A DNA stretch of 64,000 nucleotides, from the NCBI GenBank assembly GCA_910577665.1, contig CAJTOJ010000021.1, positions 1-64,000 on the forward strand. The letters run 5' to 3'. The translations under genes and the position numbers were made by a program. The DNA is from an uncultured Acetatifactor sp. (GTDB taxonomy: Bacteria > Bacillota > Clostridia > Lachnospirales > Lachnospiraceae). Shown piece after piece: positions 35,910 through 45,286 of the stretch. The notes under the pieces were generated by a model. It was not told the DNA's origin and made no database searches. It was given only the letters and a program-made list of their open reading frames with translations. Numbering within the stretch: position 1 is the stretch's first letter; the number at the start of each line of letters is the position of its first letter.

Positions 35910-35937
35910 GAAAGAGGGGTGCAGGCACCCCTCTTTC
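35910..35937. terminator. Perfect palindrome after the kinase gene
   Basis: GAAAGAGGGGTGC (35910-35922) and its exact complement (35925-35937) flank AG. It may end the regulator transcript or delay transcription; the T run is inside the stem. A second small hairpin, CCCGGT/ACCGGG, lies at 35885-35903. Confidence 0.5.
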
Positions 35938-35972
35938 AGCGCCCGGGAGGAGAGCCTGTGACAAACCGGTAA

Positions 35973-35990
35973 CCTTACAGAACCGTAAGG
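35973..35990. promoter_or_regulatory. Candidate BceR operator
   Basis: CCTTAC-AGAACC-GTAAGG is a perfect inverted repeat with a six-base centre. It contains TTACA-N4-CGTAA, one base from the TnACA-N4-TGTAA pattern bound by BceR-type regulators. A TATGAT -10 element (36042-36047) without a good -35 lies downstream, as expected for an activated promoter. Confidence 0.6.
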
Positions 35991-36018
35991 AAACACTGCA
36001 AAATGTAAGATCAATCTA

Positions 36019-36047
36019 TGGCAGTCTCTTTTCCTTTTTTGTATGAT
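36019..36047 (+). promoter_or_regulatory. Weak promoter of the ABC transporter genes
   Basis: TATGAT at 36042-36047 has only TGGCAG at 17 bases upstream. The inverted repeat 30 bases before it suggests dependence on the response regulator. Confidence 0.5.
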
Positions 36048-36134
36048 ATTTATGCAGGACGATGATAGGATCGGCCAAGCTTGAAAGCATGAAAAGACAT
36101 ACCTGTTACAGGTGTGCATACGAGGAGGAGTAAT

Positions 36135-36926
36135 ATGGCACTTTTGGAAGTCAAGAATCTGAGGAAAGTATATACCACCCGGCTGGGCGGGCAGAAGGTA
36201 CAGGCCTTGAGCGATGTGAATTTCTCTGTGGAGCAGGGGGAATACGTGGCCATCATGGGGGAATCCGGTTCGGGCAAGACCACATTGTTAAATATCATGG
36301 CATCCCTGGATAAACCCACAGGAGGCCAGGTGATCCTGGCAGGGAAGAACATGGCAGATATCCGGCACAAGGAACTGTGTGCCTTCCGCAGGGACAATCT
36401 GGGATTCGTATTCCAGGATTTTAACCTGCTGGATTCCCTTTCCCTGCGGGATAATATTTTCCTGCCCCTGGTGCTGGCAGGCTGTCATTATGACCAGATG
36501 GAGGAGCGGCTGGCACCACTGGCAGCCAAGCTGCACATTGCGGATCTGCTGCCCAAGTACCCTTATGAGGTGTCCGGTGGGCAGAAACAGCGGGCAGCGG
36601 TGGCCAGGGCCCTTATCACCCACCCCCAGATCGTGTTGGCAGACGAACCCACCGGAGCACTGGATTCCAAGGCCTCTGACAGGCTGCTTAGGATCTTCGC
36701 TGATGTGAACCAGGACGGCCAGACCATTCTGATGGTGACCCACAGCATCCAGGCAGCCAGCCGGGCAGAGCGTGTATTGTTCATCAAGGACGGCTGTGTG
36801 TTCAACCAGATCTACAGGGGAGGCCTGGACGATGAGGAGATGTACCGCAAGATATCGGATACGCTTACTGTACTTCAGACAGAGAAGTTACAGGCAGGCG
36901 CCGGTATGGGAAGGGAGGAAGACTAG
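36135..36926 (+). CDS. ABC transporter ATPase, BceA-like
   Basis: A 263-residue ATPase of the MacB/LolD type. Walker A GESGSGKTT is near residue 42, the signature VSGGQKQR near 148, and Walker B ILADEPTGALD-like VLADEPTGALD near 170. AGGAGGAG precedes ATG 36135. It powers the large permease that starts directly after its stop codon. BceAB systems free lipid II-cycle intermediates from peptide antibiotics and also signal to the BceS-type kinase. Confidence 0.94.
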   Translation: MALLEVKNLRKVYTTRLGGQKVQALSDVNFSVEQGEYVAIMGESGSGKTTLLNIMASLDKPTGGQVILAGKNMADIRHKELCAFRRDNLGFVFQDFNLLDSLSLRDNIFLPLVLAGCHYDQMEERLAPLAAKLHIADLLPKYPYEVSGGQKQRAAVARALITHPQIVLADEPTGALDSKASDRLLRIFADVNQDGQTILMVTHSIQAASRAERVLFIKDGCVFNQIYRGGLDDEEMYRKISDTLTVLQTEKLQAGAGMGREED

Positions 36927-38912
36927 ATGAACCAGAAGAGATTCCTGTTGCCGAAGATGGCGGCTGATAATATCCGCAAGAATGGTTCTACGTATTTTCC
37001 GTATGTGGGAATCAGCATCTTTGCCATGTTCACCTACTTTGTGTTTGACTTGATCCTGAAGAATGATATCATGCGCACCCTGCCAAAAGGGACGTATGCC
37101 TTGGTCCTGGTGGAGATCGGTTTTGTCCTTCTGGGGATTATCATGATACCTTTTCTCTACTATACCAACAGTTTTCTCATCAAGAGAAGGAAACGGGAAC
37201 TGGGCCTGTACAGTATCCTGGGGATGGAGAAGAAGCATATCGGCATCATGATGTTCTGGGAGAGTGTGGTGGTGTATGTGGCAGTGATAGCAAGCGCCAT
37301 CCTCTTAGGGCTGCTGTTCTCCAGGCTGATCTTCCTGCTGCTTCTGAACCTGGCCAGGATGCCAGTGGACGTGTCCTTTGCCGTCAATCCGGGGGCTGTG
37401 GTGGATGCCCTGGTGTTCTACGCCTTTATCTCGGTTCTGAACCTGCTGGTGAACCTGGTGCAGGTGGGGAAGGCCAACCCGGTGGAACTGATGGGGGATG
37501 CCCGGAAGGGGGAGAAGGAACCACGGCATATAGGACTGTGGAGTATCCTGGGCCTGGCAGCGGTGGGATATGGCTACTATATGGCCATTACGGCCAAGGT
37601 GGATTCCATGATCTTTGTGGGATTTTTCGGGGCGGTTTTCCTGGTGGTGATTGGCACCTATTTCCTGTTTACCTCTGGCAGCATCTCTTTCCTGCGGCTG
37701 GTGAAGCGCAATAAGGCCCTTTACTACAGGGCAGAGAATTTTATAACTGTGTCTGGTATGCTCTACCGGATGAAGAAGAGTGCAGCAAGTCTCTCCAATA
37801 TCTGCATTTTCTCCACCATGGTGATCATCACGGTGGTGTGTTCTGTATCGGTGTATCTGGGGACGGATTCCATTGTGAGATCCTTTTATCCCAAGGATTT
37901 CCAGGTGGACTTCGTGGGACATGAAGTGGTGGACCGTGATGGGCTGCAGGAGCAGATCGTATCCCTGGCCAGGGATGCCCGTGTGGAAGTATCTGACTAT
38001 GTGGATTATGCCTATGTGGAATGTACGGCACATCTGCAGGAGGGGGAATTCAGCATTGACCCTGCACTTGACTGGGACTATGAGAACTGGTACCGTACCC
38101 GTCTGATGACCCTGGCAGAGTATAACCGCATGGAAGGTGCCCAGGAGACCCTGGGGGTAGGGGAAGTGCTGCTGTACAGCACGGGACTGGACTTTGGCCG
38201 GGATAGGGTGAGTTTTGCAGGGGAGGACTTCGCTGTCAAGGAGGAACTGATGGAATGCCGGATTGCCAGGAAAGTGAACATGGGCAGCTTCGATGCATCC
38301 TATGTGGTGGTGGCCGCAGATGAAGCTGAACTGGAGCGGATTGCCGGACTGCTGGGGATGGATGCTGCCAGTTCCTGGTCTTACCGCTGCCGGTTCAACC
38401 ACCAGGGGGAGACGGCAGACGTGGATCGGTTTTCGGAAAGCCTAAGGGCCTATGTGTCTTCCCTGCCAGGCTTTGCCCAGTACCGGGACAACAGGGAGGA
38501 CATGAAAGATGCCGTGAGTATGTATGGCAGCCTGCTGTTCATCGGGATCTTCTTCGGCAGTATCTTCCTGATCTGCCTGCTGGTGATCATGTATTACAAG
38601 CAGATCACGGAAGGGTATGAGGACCGGAAGAATTTCGAGATCATGCAGAAAGTGGGCATGAGCGATGAGGAGATCCGCCGCACCATCGGTACACAGGTGC
38701 GTATGGTATTCCTGCTGCCCCTGTTTGGTGCCCTGCTGCACTCGGCAGTTGGGATGAAGATGGTGCTAATGCTGCTTGGCTCCATCCAGTTCCATGAGCC
38801 GGGTCTGCTATTTACCTGTGCCCTGGTGACGGGACTTGTGTTCGCAGTGCTGTACGGGATCTGTTACAAACGCACCTCAGCGGTCTATTACAGGATCGTG
38901 AAGAAGGCATAA
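36927..38912 (+). CDS. ABC permease, BceB-like FtsX family
   Basis: A 661-residue permease with about ten membrane segments and one large extracellular domain of roughly 220 residues (about 310-530) between segments seven and eight, the hallmark of BceB-type exporters where the peptide is recognised. FtsX-type domains lie near residues 55-220 and at the C-terminus (FEIMQKVGMSDEEIRRTIG). The start codon touches the ATPase stop (TAGATG). Substrate unknown; the extracellular domain sequence is not one I can match to bacitracin or nisin types. Confidence 0.92.
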   Translation: MNQKRFLLPKMAADNIRKNGSTYFPYVGISIFAMFTYFVFDLILKNDIMRTLPKGTYALVLVEIGFVLLGIIMIPFLYYTNSFLIKRRKRELGLYSILGMEKKHIGIMMFWESVVVYVAVIASAILLGLLFSRLIFLLLLNLARMPVDVSFAVNPGAVVDALVFYAFISVLNLLVNLVQVGKANPVELMGDARKGEKEPRHIGLWSILGLAAVGYGYYMAITAKVDSMIFVGFFGAVFLVVIGTYFLFTSGSISFLRLVKRNKALYYRAENFITVSGMLYRMKKSAASLSNICIFSTMVIITVVCSVSVYLGTDSIVRSFYPKDFQVDFVGHEVVDRDGLQEQIVSLARDARVEVSDYVDYAYVECTAHLQEGEFSIDPALDWDYENWYRTRLMTLAEYNRMEGAQETLGVGEVLLYSTGLDFGRDRVSFAGEDFAVKEELMECRIARKVNMGSFDASYVVVAADEAELERIAGLLGMDAASSWSYRCRFNHQGETADVDRFSESLRAYVSSLPGFAQYRDNREDMKDAVSMYGSLLFIGIFFGSIFLICLLVIMYYKQITEGYEDRKNFEIMQKVGMSDEEIRRTIGTQVRMVFLLPLFGALLHSAVGMKMVLMLLGSIQFHEPGLLFTCALVTGLVFAVLYGICYKRTSAVYYRIVKKA

Positions 38913-39035
38913 AAAAGGAGCACCAGGCCATTGTCATTTGACGCCACCTATACTATAATGGAATCCTTGGAGATCCAGAAGGCAGATAGTGGGGACGGTG
39001 AAAATGCGCCTGCTGCAGTATGTAAGGAGGAATAT

Positions 39036-39395
39036 ATGGGATGTCTGGGCAATATAGTGTGGTTCCTGTGCGGTGGTTTCTTAAGCGGGCTTGGGTGGCT
39101 CCTGGCAGGGTGCCTGTGGTGTATTACGATCATTGGGATTCCATGGGGAAAGCAGTGCTTTAAGTTCGCATCCCTGTCCTTTTTCCCCTTTGGGAAAGAG
39201 GTGGAGTATGGCGGCGGGGCAGTATCCTTGATTGCCAATGTGATCTGGCTGGTGCTGTCCGGGATTCCTATGGCGCTGTGTTCCCTGGTGATGGGGTGCC
39301 TGCTGTGTATCACAGTGATAGGGATCCCCTTCGGACTACAGCATTTTAAGCTGGCAAAGCTGGCATTGATGCCGTTTGGGGCAAGGGTAAGGTAA
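39036..39395 (+). CDS. YccF-domain membrane protein
   Basis: A 119-residue protein made of two similar halves, each with glycine-rich membrane segments and the pattern ITIIGIPWGKQCFKFA or ITVIGIPFGLQHFKLA followed by a proline-phenylalanine-glycine turn. This is the YccF domain, of unknown function. AAGGAGG precedes ATG 39036; the frame is open from 38931 without a better start. Confidence 0.88.
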   Translation: MGCLGNIVWFLCGGFLSGLGWLLAGCLWCITIIGIPWGKQCFKFASLSFFPFGKEVEYGGGAVSLIANVIWLVLSGIPMALCSLVMGCLLCITVIGIPFGLQHFKLAKLALMPFGARVR

Positions 39396-39456
39396 GGCAA
39401 TATAGCCGAAGGAGGGGGTGCAAACATTCCCTTTGAAGCAGGTATGGGGGATCGGA

Positions 39457-40668
39457 ATGGGAAAAAGGGTCGTGGTGGGCATGTCAGGAGGGGTGGACTC
39501 CTCTGTGGCAGCCCTTCTTCTAAAGGAACAGGGATATGAGGTCATCGGCGTCACCATGCAGATCTGGCAGGACATGGACGGCAGTGCAGGAGGGCAGCAT
39601 GGGGAGGGCAGTATGGAACCAGGGTCAGACAGATCTGCGCCATCTGGCGGCCAGACGGGACAGGGGACATGTAGTGCTAAATTGTCTGGCAGCCTGGCCA
39701 GGCCTAAGGGAGTCTGCTGTGGCTTGTCCGCAGTGGAGGACGCCAGACGGGTGGCGGAGCATCTGGATCTTCCCTACTATGTGATGAATTTCCGCAGGGA
39801 ATTCAAGGAGCACGTGGTGGACTATTTTGTGGCAGAGTATCTGCGGGGACGCACGCCCAATCCCTGCATTGCCTGCAACCGCTATGTGAAGTGGGAGGCG
39901 CTTCTTGGCAGGAGCCTGGAGATCGGGGCAGACTATATTGCCACCGGCCATTATGCCAGAATCAGGCAGCTGCCCAATGGCCGGTATGTGATAGCAGATT
40001 CCGTCACCGCAGCCAAGGACCAGACCTATGCCCTCTATAATCTGACCCAGGAGCAGTTGTCCCGTACACTGATGCCGGTAGGGGAATACACCAAGGAACA
40101 GATCCGCAAGCTGGCCAGGAAAGCAGGACTGCCAGTGGCAGACAAGGCGGACAGCCAGGAGATCTGTTTTATTCCGGATCATGATTATGCCGGATTCATC
40201 GACCGGGCAGCCGCCGGCCAGACGCCAGGGCCAGGGGATTTTGTGGATGCCAGGGGGCGAGTTCTGGGAACTCACAAAGGAATCACCCATTACACAGTGG
40301 GGCAGCGGCGGGGCCTGGATCTGCCCATGGGAGAGCGAGTATTTGTGACACAGATCAGACCTTCCACAAACCAGGTGGTGGTGGGCAGGAATGAGGATAC
40401 GTTCACGGAGGAGGTAGTCTGTGGCCAGGTGAATTTCATGGCAGTGGAAGGGCTGGATAAGCCATTGCGGGTAAAAGCCAAGATACGGTATAACCATCCG
40501 GGGGAATATGGTATCATAGAGTCTATGGGGTATGGCAAAGTGAGATGCCGGTTCGAACACCCGGTCAGGGCAGCCACCCCTGGACAGGCCATTGTGTTCT
40601 ATGAAGACGGACATGTTCTGGGGGGCGGGACCATTGAGCAGGGGAACGGATGCCTGCCTGTGCAGTGA
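39457..40668 (+). CDS. mnmA: tRNA 2-thiouridylase MnmA
   Basis: A 403-residue enzyme thiolating U34 of tRNA Lys, Glu and Gln. The PP-loop is GMSGGVDSS at residues 8-16. Catalytic cysteines are Cys137 in NPCIACN and Cys237 in SQEICFIPD. A Gly/Ser-rich insertion of about 45 residues (39-84, including GSAGGQHGEGSMEPGSD) lies where most members have a short acidic loop before GVCCGLSA. Sulfur probably comes from a cysteine desulfurase, possibly the one at 32955. Confidence 0.95.
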   Translation: MGKRVVVGMSGGVDSSVAALLLKEQGYEVIGVTMQIWQDMDGSAGGQHGEGSMEPGSDRSAPSGGQTGQGTCSAKLSGSLARPKGVCCGLSAVEDARRVAEHLDLPYYVMNFRREFKEHVVDYFVAEYLRGRTPNPCIACNRYVKWEALLGRSLEIGADYIATGHYARIRQLPNGRYVIADSVTAAKDQTYALYNLTQEQLSRTLMPVGEYTKEQIRKLARKAGLPVADKADSQEICFIPDHDYAGFIDRAAAGQTPGPGDFVDARGRVLGTHKGITHYTVGQRRGLDLPMGERVFVTQIRPSTNQVVVGRNEDTFTEEVVCGQVNFMAVEGLDKPLRVKAKIRYNHPGEYGIIESMGYGKVRCRFEHPVRAATPGQAIVFYEDGHVLGGGTIEQGNGCLPVQ

Positions 40669-40825
40669 AAGGATGGAACAGGGTAGTGGATGCGGGATCA
40701 TTGCACAGACACATCAAGTGCCTGGATGGCATAGAATAGTGTAACAACAGACTGCATCTTTTTTGGCCCCTGGATTTATAAGGAAGCCAGCCTGGATGGT
40801 GTCTGGGATTGTAGAAGGAGTTTGC

Positions 40826-41353
40826 ATGGATTTTCAATTTGGAGATGGGAACGTATCCGTAAGAAGAGGCCGGTTCGGCGCTGTCACAGGTCTGATAGTG
40901 GATCTGATGCCTGCCAGAATGGGCAGCCGTCGTGCAGAAGGGTGCGTGATTTTCGTCACGGTGGAAGACGAGGAGGGCAACACAGTGAACTTTATCATGA
41001 GTCCGGCTACTTATGTGGCAGACTTTGATACCCTTTCTGTGGGGATGAATGGTACCTTCTGGTATGAGCTGGATGCGCCAGCACCTTTGATCTACCCGCC
41101 CCAGTACAACGCCGTAGTGGCCGCGAAGGAGAAAAGAGGAAGGATGGTTGATGTGGACTATTATGATGCAGGGCTGCTGAATGAAGCCCACACCCTGCAG
41201 CTGAACCTGGATGGATCTGTGGAAGTGCGTACCACTAACAACCAGCTTTTCCAGGGAAGTCCTGCAGGACATAATCTGGTGGTGGAGTATGACAGCTCTA
41301 CCAGAAGCATTCCAGCCCAGACCACGCCGAAACGGATTGTAGTATTGTGCTAA
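40826..41353 (+). CDS. Hypothetical protein, 175 residues
   Basis: A soluble, beta-rich protein (MDFQFGDGNVSVRRGRFGAV; EGCVIFVTVEDEEGNTVNFI; MNGTFWYELDAPAPLIYPPQ; TPKRIVVLC). It has no signal peptide or membrane segment. The pattern suggests an OB-fold-like barrel, but I recognise no family. AGAAGGAG lies before ATG 40826; upstream in-frame sequence to 40763 seems non-coding. It stands alone between mnmA and a repeat-rich spacer. Confidence 0.65.
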   Translation: MDFQFGDGNVSVRRGRFGAVTGLIVDLMPARMGSRRAEGCVIFVTVEDEEGNTVNFIMSPATYVADFDTLSVGMNGTFWYELDAPAPLIYPPQYNAVVAAKEKRGRMVDVDYYDAGLLNEAHTLQLNLDGSVEVRTTNNQLFQGSPAGHNLVVEYDSSTRSIPAQTTPKRIVVLC

Positions 41354-41454
41354 ATCGCAAGTCCTGTAAATCGTAAGTCCTGTAAGTCGCAAGTCCTAAG
41401 ACGTAAGCCCTAAGTCTTGTAAGTCGCAAATCATGCATCGTAAGTTTCAGGTCC
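41351..41454 (+). repeat. Degenerate short tandem repeat
   Basis: About seven imperfect units of 14-16 bases built on AAGTCGCAAGTCCTGT and its variants follow the hypothetical gene. Units differ by one to a few bases and the last are truncated. No protein or CRISPR-like structure is associated. Confidence 0.75.
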
Positions 41455-41488
41455 TGGATCCAGCCTGGATGAAGGCCCATGAGAAGGG

Positions 41489-41530
41489 ATGGTGTAAATT
41501 TCGTGCCAGCACGGTTTACACCATTTTTTT
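41489..41530 (+). terminator. Strong terminator before the dlt region
   Basis: ATGGTGTAAA pairs with TTTACACCAT, with an inner CGTG/CACG stem, and is followed by a run of T. Confidence 0.85.
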
Positions 41531-41589
41531 GGTTGTGTGAGCCATAACCGCGTGGATTGTGTGTAATATCCGCTTTTTTGATAAGAGAC

Positions 41590-41619
41590 TTGCGGACAGG
41601 ACAGCTTTTGTGGTATCAT
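41590..41619 (+). promoter_or_regulatory. Likely sigma-A promoter of the dlt region
   Basis: TTGCGG (41590-41595), 18 bases, and TATCAT (41614-41619) lie about 50 bases before the transglutaminase-like gene. This may drive that gene and the dlt genes. Confidence 0.55.
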
Positions 41620-41672
41620 GGTAGAAATGTGTCAGAAAAAAGAAGTCTGGGAAGGATATTGTCAGGATAATC

Positions 41673-43316
41673 ATGAAGAAGACAGTGGAGGTGTCCCCAC
41701 AGGATGCCCGTGGGAAAAAGCGAAAGAAGCCGGCTCTGGCGTTGGCCGCCGGTCTGGTCTTTTTGGTTCTTCTGGGGGTAGGTGGCTGGGTGTATGTGGA
41801 CGGTCTGGCGTACAAGACTGTGCGGGTAGAAGCAGGGGTAACAGTGACAGCTTCCGATTTTCTGAAGAGACCGGACAAGGATGCGGTCTTTGCAGAGGGC
41901 AGCCAGCCTTTTGACATTGCGGTACCAGGGATCTACCAGGTGATTGTAAAAAGCGGCCTCTTTGCCCACAAATGTACCCTGGTTATAGAAGATACCATTG
42001 CACCGAAAGCCACTGCTGTGACGGTGCAGCGGAAAGTGGGGGAGGCCTGTCAGGCAGAGTGTTTTGTAAAACAGGTGGAAGATGCCACCTCTGTCACGGT
42101 CACCTATGGCGTGGAACCGGATTTTGAGAAGGACGGATCCCAGCAGGTCCAGGTGATCCTGACAGACCGGGGCGGGAACCAGGCCACATTGGAAGCGGAA
42201 TTGTACCTGGTGCGTCTGGAGGAGGATGTGACGGTGGAAGCCGGGGAAGGCCCTCCTGCCCTGGATCAGTTTGTGAAGACTGCCAGGGAAGCCTCTTTTC
42301 TTACCCGGATTAAGGAGATTGATTATGGTAAGGTGGGGGATTACGAGATCCTGCTGGATGTGAATGGGGAGATCTATCAGACTACCCTTCATGTGACGGA
42401 TACCGTACCGCCACGGATAGAAGTCCAGGATCTGGAAGCTTTTGCCCTGTCTCCCAGAAGGGCGGAAGAGTTTGTTACAGAGTCTGAGGATGCCACAGGG
42501 CTGGTTTTTTCATTTGGGAGGGAGCCGGACCTGTCCTGCATTGGCGCCCAGGAGGTGGAGATCATTGCAACGGATCAGGGTGGCAATGAGACCAGCAGGA
42601 AGGCTCTGCTGACCTTAAAAGAGGACAGGAAAGCCCCTGTGATACGGGGGGCAGTGAACCTGCATTATTTTACGGGAGAGGGCATATCTTACAGGAAACA
42701 TGTGCTGGTGGAGGACAACAGCGGGGACCAGATTCCGCTGGAGGTGGATACTTCAAAGGTGGATCTGTATACAGAAGGGGTATATCCTGTGACATACAGG
42801 GCCAGGGATCTGGCAGGCAATGAGACCAGCGTCACAGTGAAGCTGACCGTGGGCCATCGGATGTACACCCAGGAGGAATTGTATGATCTTGCGGATGCCG
42901 TAGTGGAAGAGATCCTGGTCCCGGACATGGAGCTGGAGGAGAAGACCCGGGCGATCTACAACTATGTGCGTAGCCATGTGTCTTTCATCGGTCATTCGGA
43001 GAAGGGAGACTGGATCCGGGCGGCCTACGAGGGACTGACGGATGGGAAGGGAGACTGCTATGTGTATGCCTGCACCATGAAGGTACTGCTCACCAGGGCA
43101 GGGATCACCAATATGGATATAGCCAAGATCCCTACCCGGACAGAGCACTACTGGAATCTGGTGGATCTGGGGGAAGGCTGGTTCCATGTGGATGCCACAC
43201 CCAGAAAAGACCATGTGTCCATCTTTCTGTGGACGGACAAGGAACTGATGTCGTATTCTACCAGGAATTACAATTCCCATAACTATGACCATGCCCTGTA
43301 TCCGGAGGTCAATTGA
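41673..43316 (+). CDS. Membrane-anchored Ig-like and transglutaminase-like protein
   Basis: A 547-residue protein with a basic N-terminus and one membrane segment (ALALAAGLVFLVLLGVGGWVYV). Four or more Ig-like/DUF5011-type beta modules follow (repeated DRGGNQATLEA, DQGGNETSRKA, DLAGNETSVTV). The C-terminal domain is transglutaminase-like, with a complete triad: Cys462 in GDCYVY, His492 in TEHYWN and Asp507 in HVDATP. Such proteins sit outside the membrane and may cross-link or cleave wall or protein substrates. It ends 88 bases before dltA and is probably co-transcribed. Confidence 0.82.
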   Translation: MKKTVEVSPQDARGKKRKKPALALAAGLVFLVLLGVGGWVYVDGLAYKTVRVEAGVTVTASDFLKRPDKDAVFAEGSQPFDIAVPGIYQVIVKSGLFAHKCTLVIEDTIAPKATAVTVQRKVGEACQAECFVKQVEDATSVTVTYGVEPDFEKDGSQQVQVILTDRGGNQATLEAELYLVRLEEDVTVEAGEGPPALDQFVKTAREASFLTRIKEIDYGKVGDYEILLDVNGEIYQTTLHVTDTVPPRIEVQDLEAFALSPRRAEEFVTESEDATGLVFSFGREPDLSCIGAQEVEIIATDQGGNETSRKALLTLKEDRKAPVIRGAVNLHYFTGEGISYRKHVLVEDNSGDQIPLEVDTSKVDLYTEGVYPVTYRARDLAGNETSVTVKLTVGHRMYTQEELYDLADAVVEEILVPDMELEEKTRAIYNYVRSHVSFIGHSEKGDWIRAAYEGLTDGKGDCYVYACTMKVLLTRAGITNMDIAKIPTRTEHYWNLVDLGEGWFHVDATPRKDHVSIFLWTDKELMSYSTRNYNSHNYDHALYPEVN

Positions 43317-43404
43317 GAGCAATGGAGGGTTTCTGGTGCAGAACAGTAAGCGTACATGGCATTGGGCCTTTTCAAGGAAAGGAAAAGAGGGGTGAAGAAC
43401 CAAG

Positions 43405-44922
43405 ATGCAGAACAATGTACTGGACTATCTGGAACAAATTGCAGCGGTAAAACCGGACAAGGTGGCGTATTCTGACGGCACCCTCTCTCTATGCTTCGGG
43501 GAAGTATACCATCTGAGCAGGAGCATCGGAAGTTATCTGCACCGAAAGGGAATCTACAAAAAGCCAGTGGTGGTTTTCATGGCCAAATCCCCTAAGGAGG
43601 TGGCGGCTTTCTTCGGGGTAGTGGCAGGAGGGGATTTCTATGTGCCCATTGATGAGGAGATGCCAAATGGCCGGATCCAGCTTATCCTGGATAATGTGCA
43701 GTCCCCTCTTGTGATCTGTGACCAGGACACAAAAGCGGTGGCAGAGACATTCCGGCTGGACCAGGGCGAGATTATCCTCTTTGAGGAGATGGCCAGGGAA
43801 GCGGTGGATGATGTGGCCCTTGGGAAGATCCGAGGGAGAGCCATTGACACAGATCCCATCTATATTGTGTTTACCTCCGGGTCAACCGGGATCCCCAAGG
43901 GAGTGGCGGCCTGCCACCGATCCGTGATAGACTATGTGGAGCATCTGTCTGAGATCCTTGGGTTCGGGCCGGATACGGTTTTTGGAAATCAGTCTCCCCT
44001 TTACTTTGATGCCTGCCTGAAAGAATTGTATCCCACGATCAAATTCGGTGCCACCACTTATCTGATTCCCAGGAATCTCTTTTCCATTCCGGTAAAACTG
44101 GTGGAATATTTGAATGTACATAAAATCAACACCATCTGCTGGGTGGTTTCCGCGTTGACGATGGTCAGTGCCTTTGGTACTTTCGACACAGTGCAGCCTG
44201 AGCATCTCCACACAATCGCCTTTGGAAGCGAGGTTTTTCCCGTCAAACAGTTTCACATCTGGAAAAAGGTTCTGCCCCAGGCTTCCTTTACGAATCTGTA
44301 TGGCCCTACGGAAGGCACGGGAATGTGCTGCTATTACAGGGTGGAGCGGGAGTTTGGAGAGGAGGAGATGATACCCATCGGGTGGCCTTTCCCCAACCGG
44401 GAGATCCTGCTTCTGACCCCGGAGGGAAAACTGGCCGGGGAAGGGGAAGAAGGGGAGATCTGTATCCGCGGTACCGCTTTGACCTTGGGATATTACAACG
44501 ATCCGGAGCGCACGGCAGAGGTTTTCGTCCAGAACCCGCTGCATACAGCCTATCCGGAGTGTATCTACAAAACGGGGGACATAGGCCGTTATAATGAGCA
44601 GGGAGAGCTTTTGTTTGTGTCCCGCAGGGATCATCAGATCAAGCACATGGGGCATCGCATTGAACTGGGAGAGATTGAGGTCAATGTAGCCATGCTTCCG
44701 GATGTGCGCATGACCGCCTGCATCTATGATACGAAGAAGGCAAAGATCATATTGTACTATGTAGGAGAGCTTGCTAAGAAAGAACTTGCGGCCCTGTTAC
44801 GCACGAAGCTGCCCCGCTATATGATGCCCAACCGGATTTTCCAGATAGAGGAAATGCCTTTTACGGCAAACGGGAAGATAGACAGGATGGCCTTAAGAAA
44901 CCGGGAGGAAGAGGAAACATAA
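43405..44922 (+). CDS. dltA: D-alanine:D-alanyl carrier protein ligase DltA
   Basis: A 505-residue adenylating enzyme that activates D-alanine and loads it onto DltC. Core motifs are TSGSTGIPKG near residue 157, YGPTEGTGMCCYY near 300, YKTGDIGRY near 389 and the catalytic Lys in NGKIDRMALR at the end. DltA is told from other adenylating enzymes by its neighbours DltC, DltB and DltD. D-alanylation of teichoic acids reduces negative charge and protects against cationic peptides. Confidence 0.94.
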   Translation: MQNNVLDYLEQIAAVKPDKVAYSDGTLSLCFGEVYHLSRSIGSYLHRKGIYKKPVVVFMAKSPKEVAAFFGVVAGGDFYVPIDEEMPNGRIQLILDNVQSPLVICDQDTKAVAETFRLDQGEIILFEEMAREAVDDVALGKIRGRAIDTDPIYIVFTSGSTGIPKGVAACHRSVIDYVEHLSEILGFGPDTVFGNQSPLYFDACLKELYPTIKFGATTYLIPRNLFSIPVKLVEYLNVHKINTICWVVSALTMVSAFGTFDTVQPEHLHTIAFGSEVFPVKQFHIWKKVLPQASFTNLYGPTEGTGMCCYYRVEREFGEEEMIPIGWPFPNREILLLTPEGKLAGEGEEGEICIRGTALTLGYYNDPERTAEVFVQNPLHTAYPECIYKTGDIGRYNEQGELLFVSRRDHQIKHMGHRIELGEIEVNVAMLPDVRMTACIYDTKKAKIILYYVGELAKKELAALLRTKLPRYMMPNRIFQIEEMPFTANGKIDRMALRNREEEET

Positions 44923-45004
44923 GAAAAGCCGGAACTGGGCAGCAGGTTTTCGCCTGGCTGTCCGAAATGGAACCTTATGCTTTTTTGAAGAGGAGGACAA
45001 TACC

Positions 45005-45235
45005 ATGGAAGAATTATTGGAGATTTTAAACGGACTGCATCCGGATGTGGATTTTGAGACAAAGGAGAGCCTGGTAGATGGCAAGATCCTGGACTCATTT
45101 GATATTGTGAGCCTCATTGCCGAGATCAATGACACTTTTGATGTGGCCATCACTGCAAAAGACATTATCCCAGAGAATTTCAATTCCGCAAAAGCCCTGT
45201 ATGCACTGATCCAGAGATTAGAGGAAGAAGCCTGA
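45005..45235 (+). CDS. dltC: D-alanyl carrier protein DltC
   Basis: A 76-residue acyl-carrier-type protein. Ser31 in ILDSFDIVSLIAEI is the phosphopantetheine site. The gene precedes dltB here, whereas the common order is dltA-dltB-dltC-dltD. It lies 82 bases after dltA. Confidence 0.94.
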   Translation: MEELLEILNGLHPDVDFETKESLVDGKILDSFDIVSLIAEINDTFDVAITAKDIIPENFNSAKALYALIQRLEEEA

Positions 45236-45286
45236 CCTGTTTTACGGGTGGCTGATGTCACCCGGAGGGCTTTATAGGAAGCAGAC

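Noticed and set aside
34501..35964. Minus-strand open frame opposite the response regulator and kinase
   Set aside because: Shadow frame over two well-supported genes.
41351..41454. Tandem repeat as a CRISPR array
   Set aside because: Units are only 14-16 bases, contiguous without spacers, and no cas gene is present.
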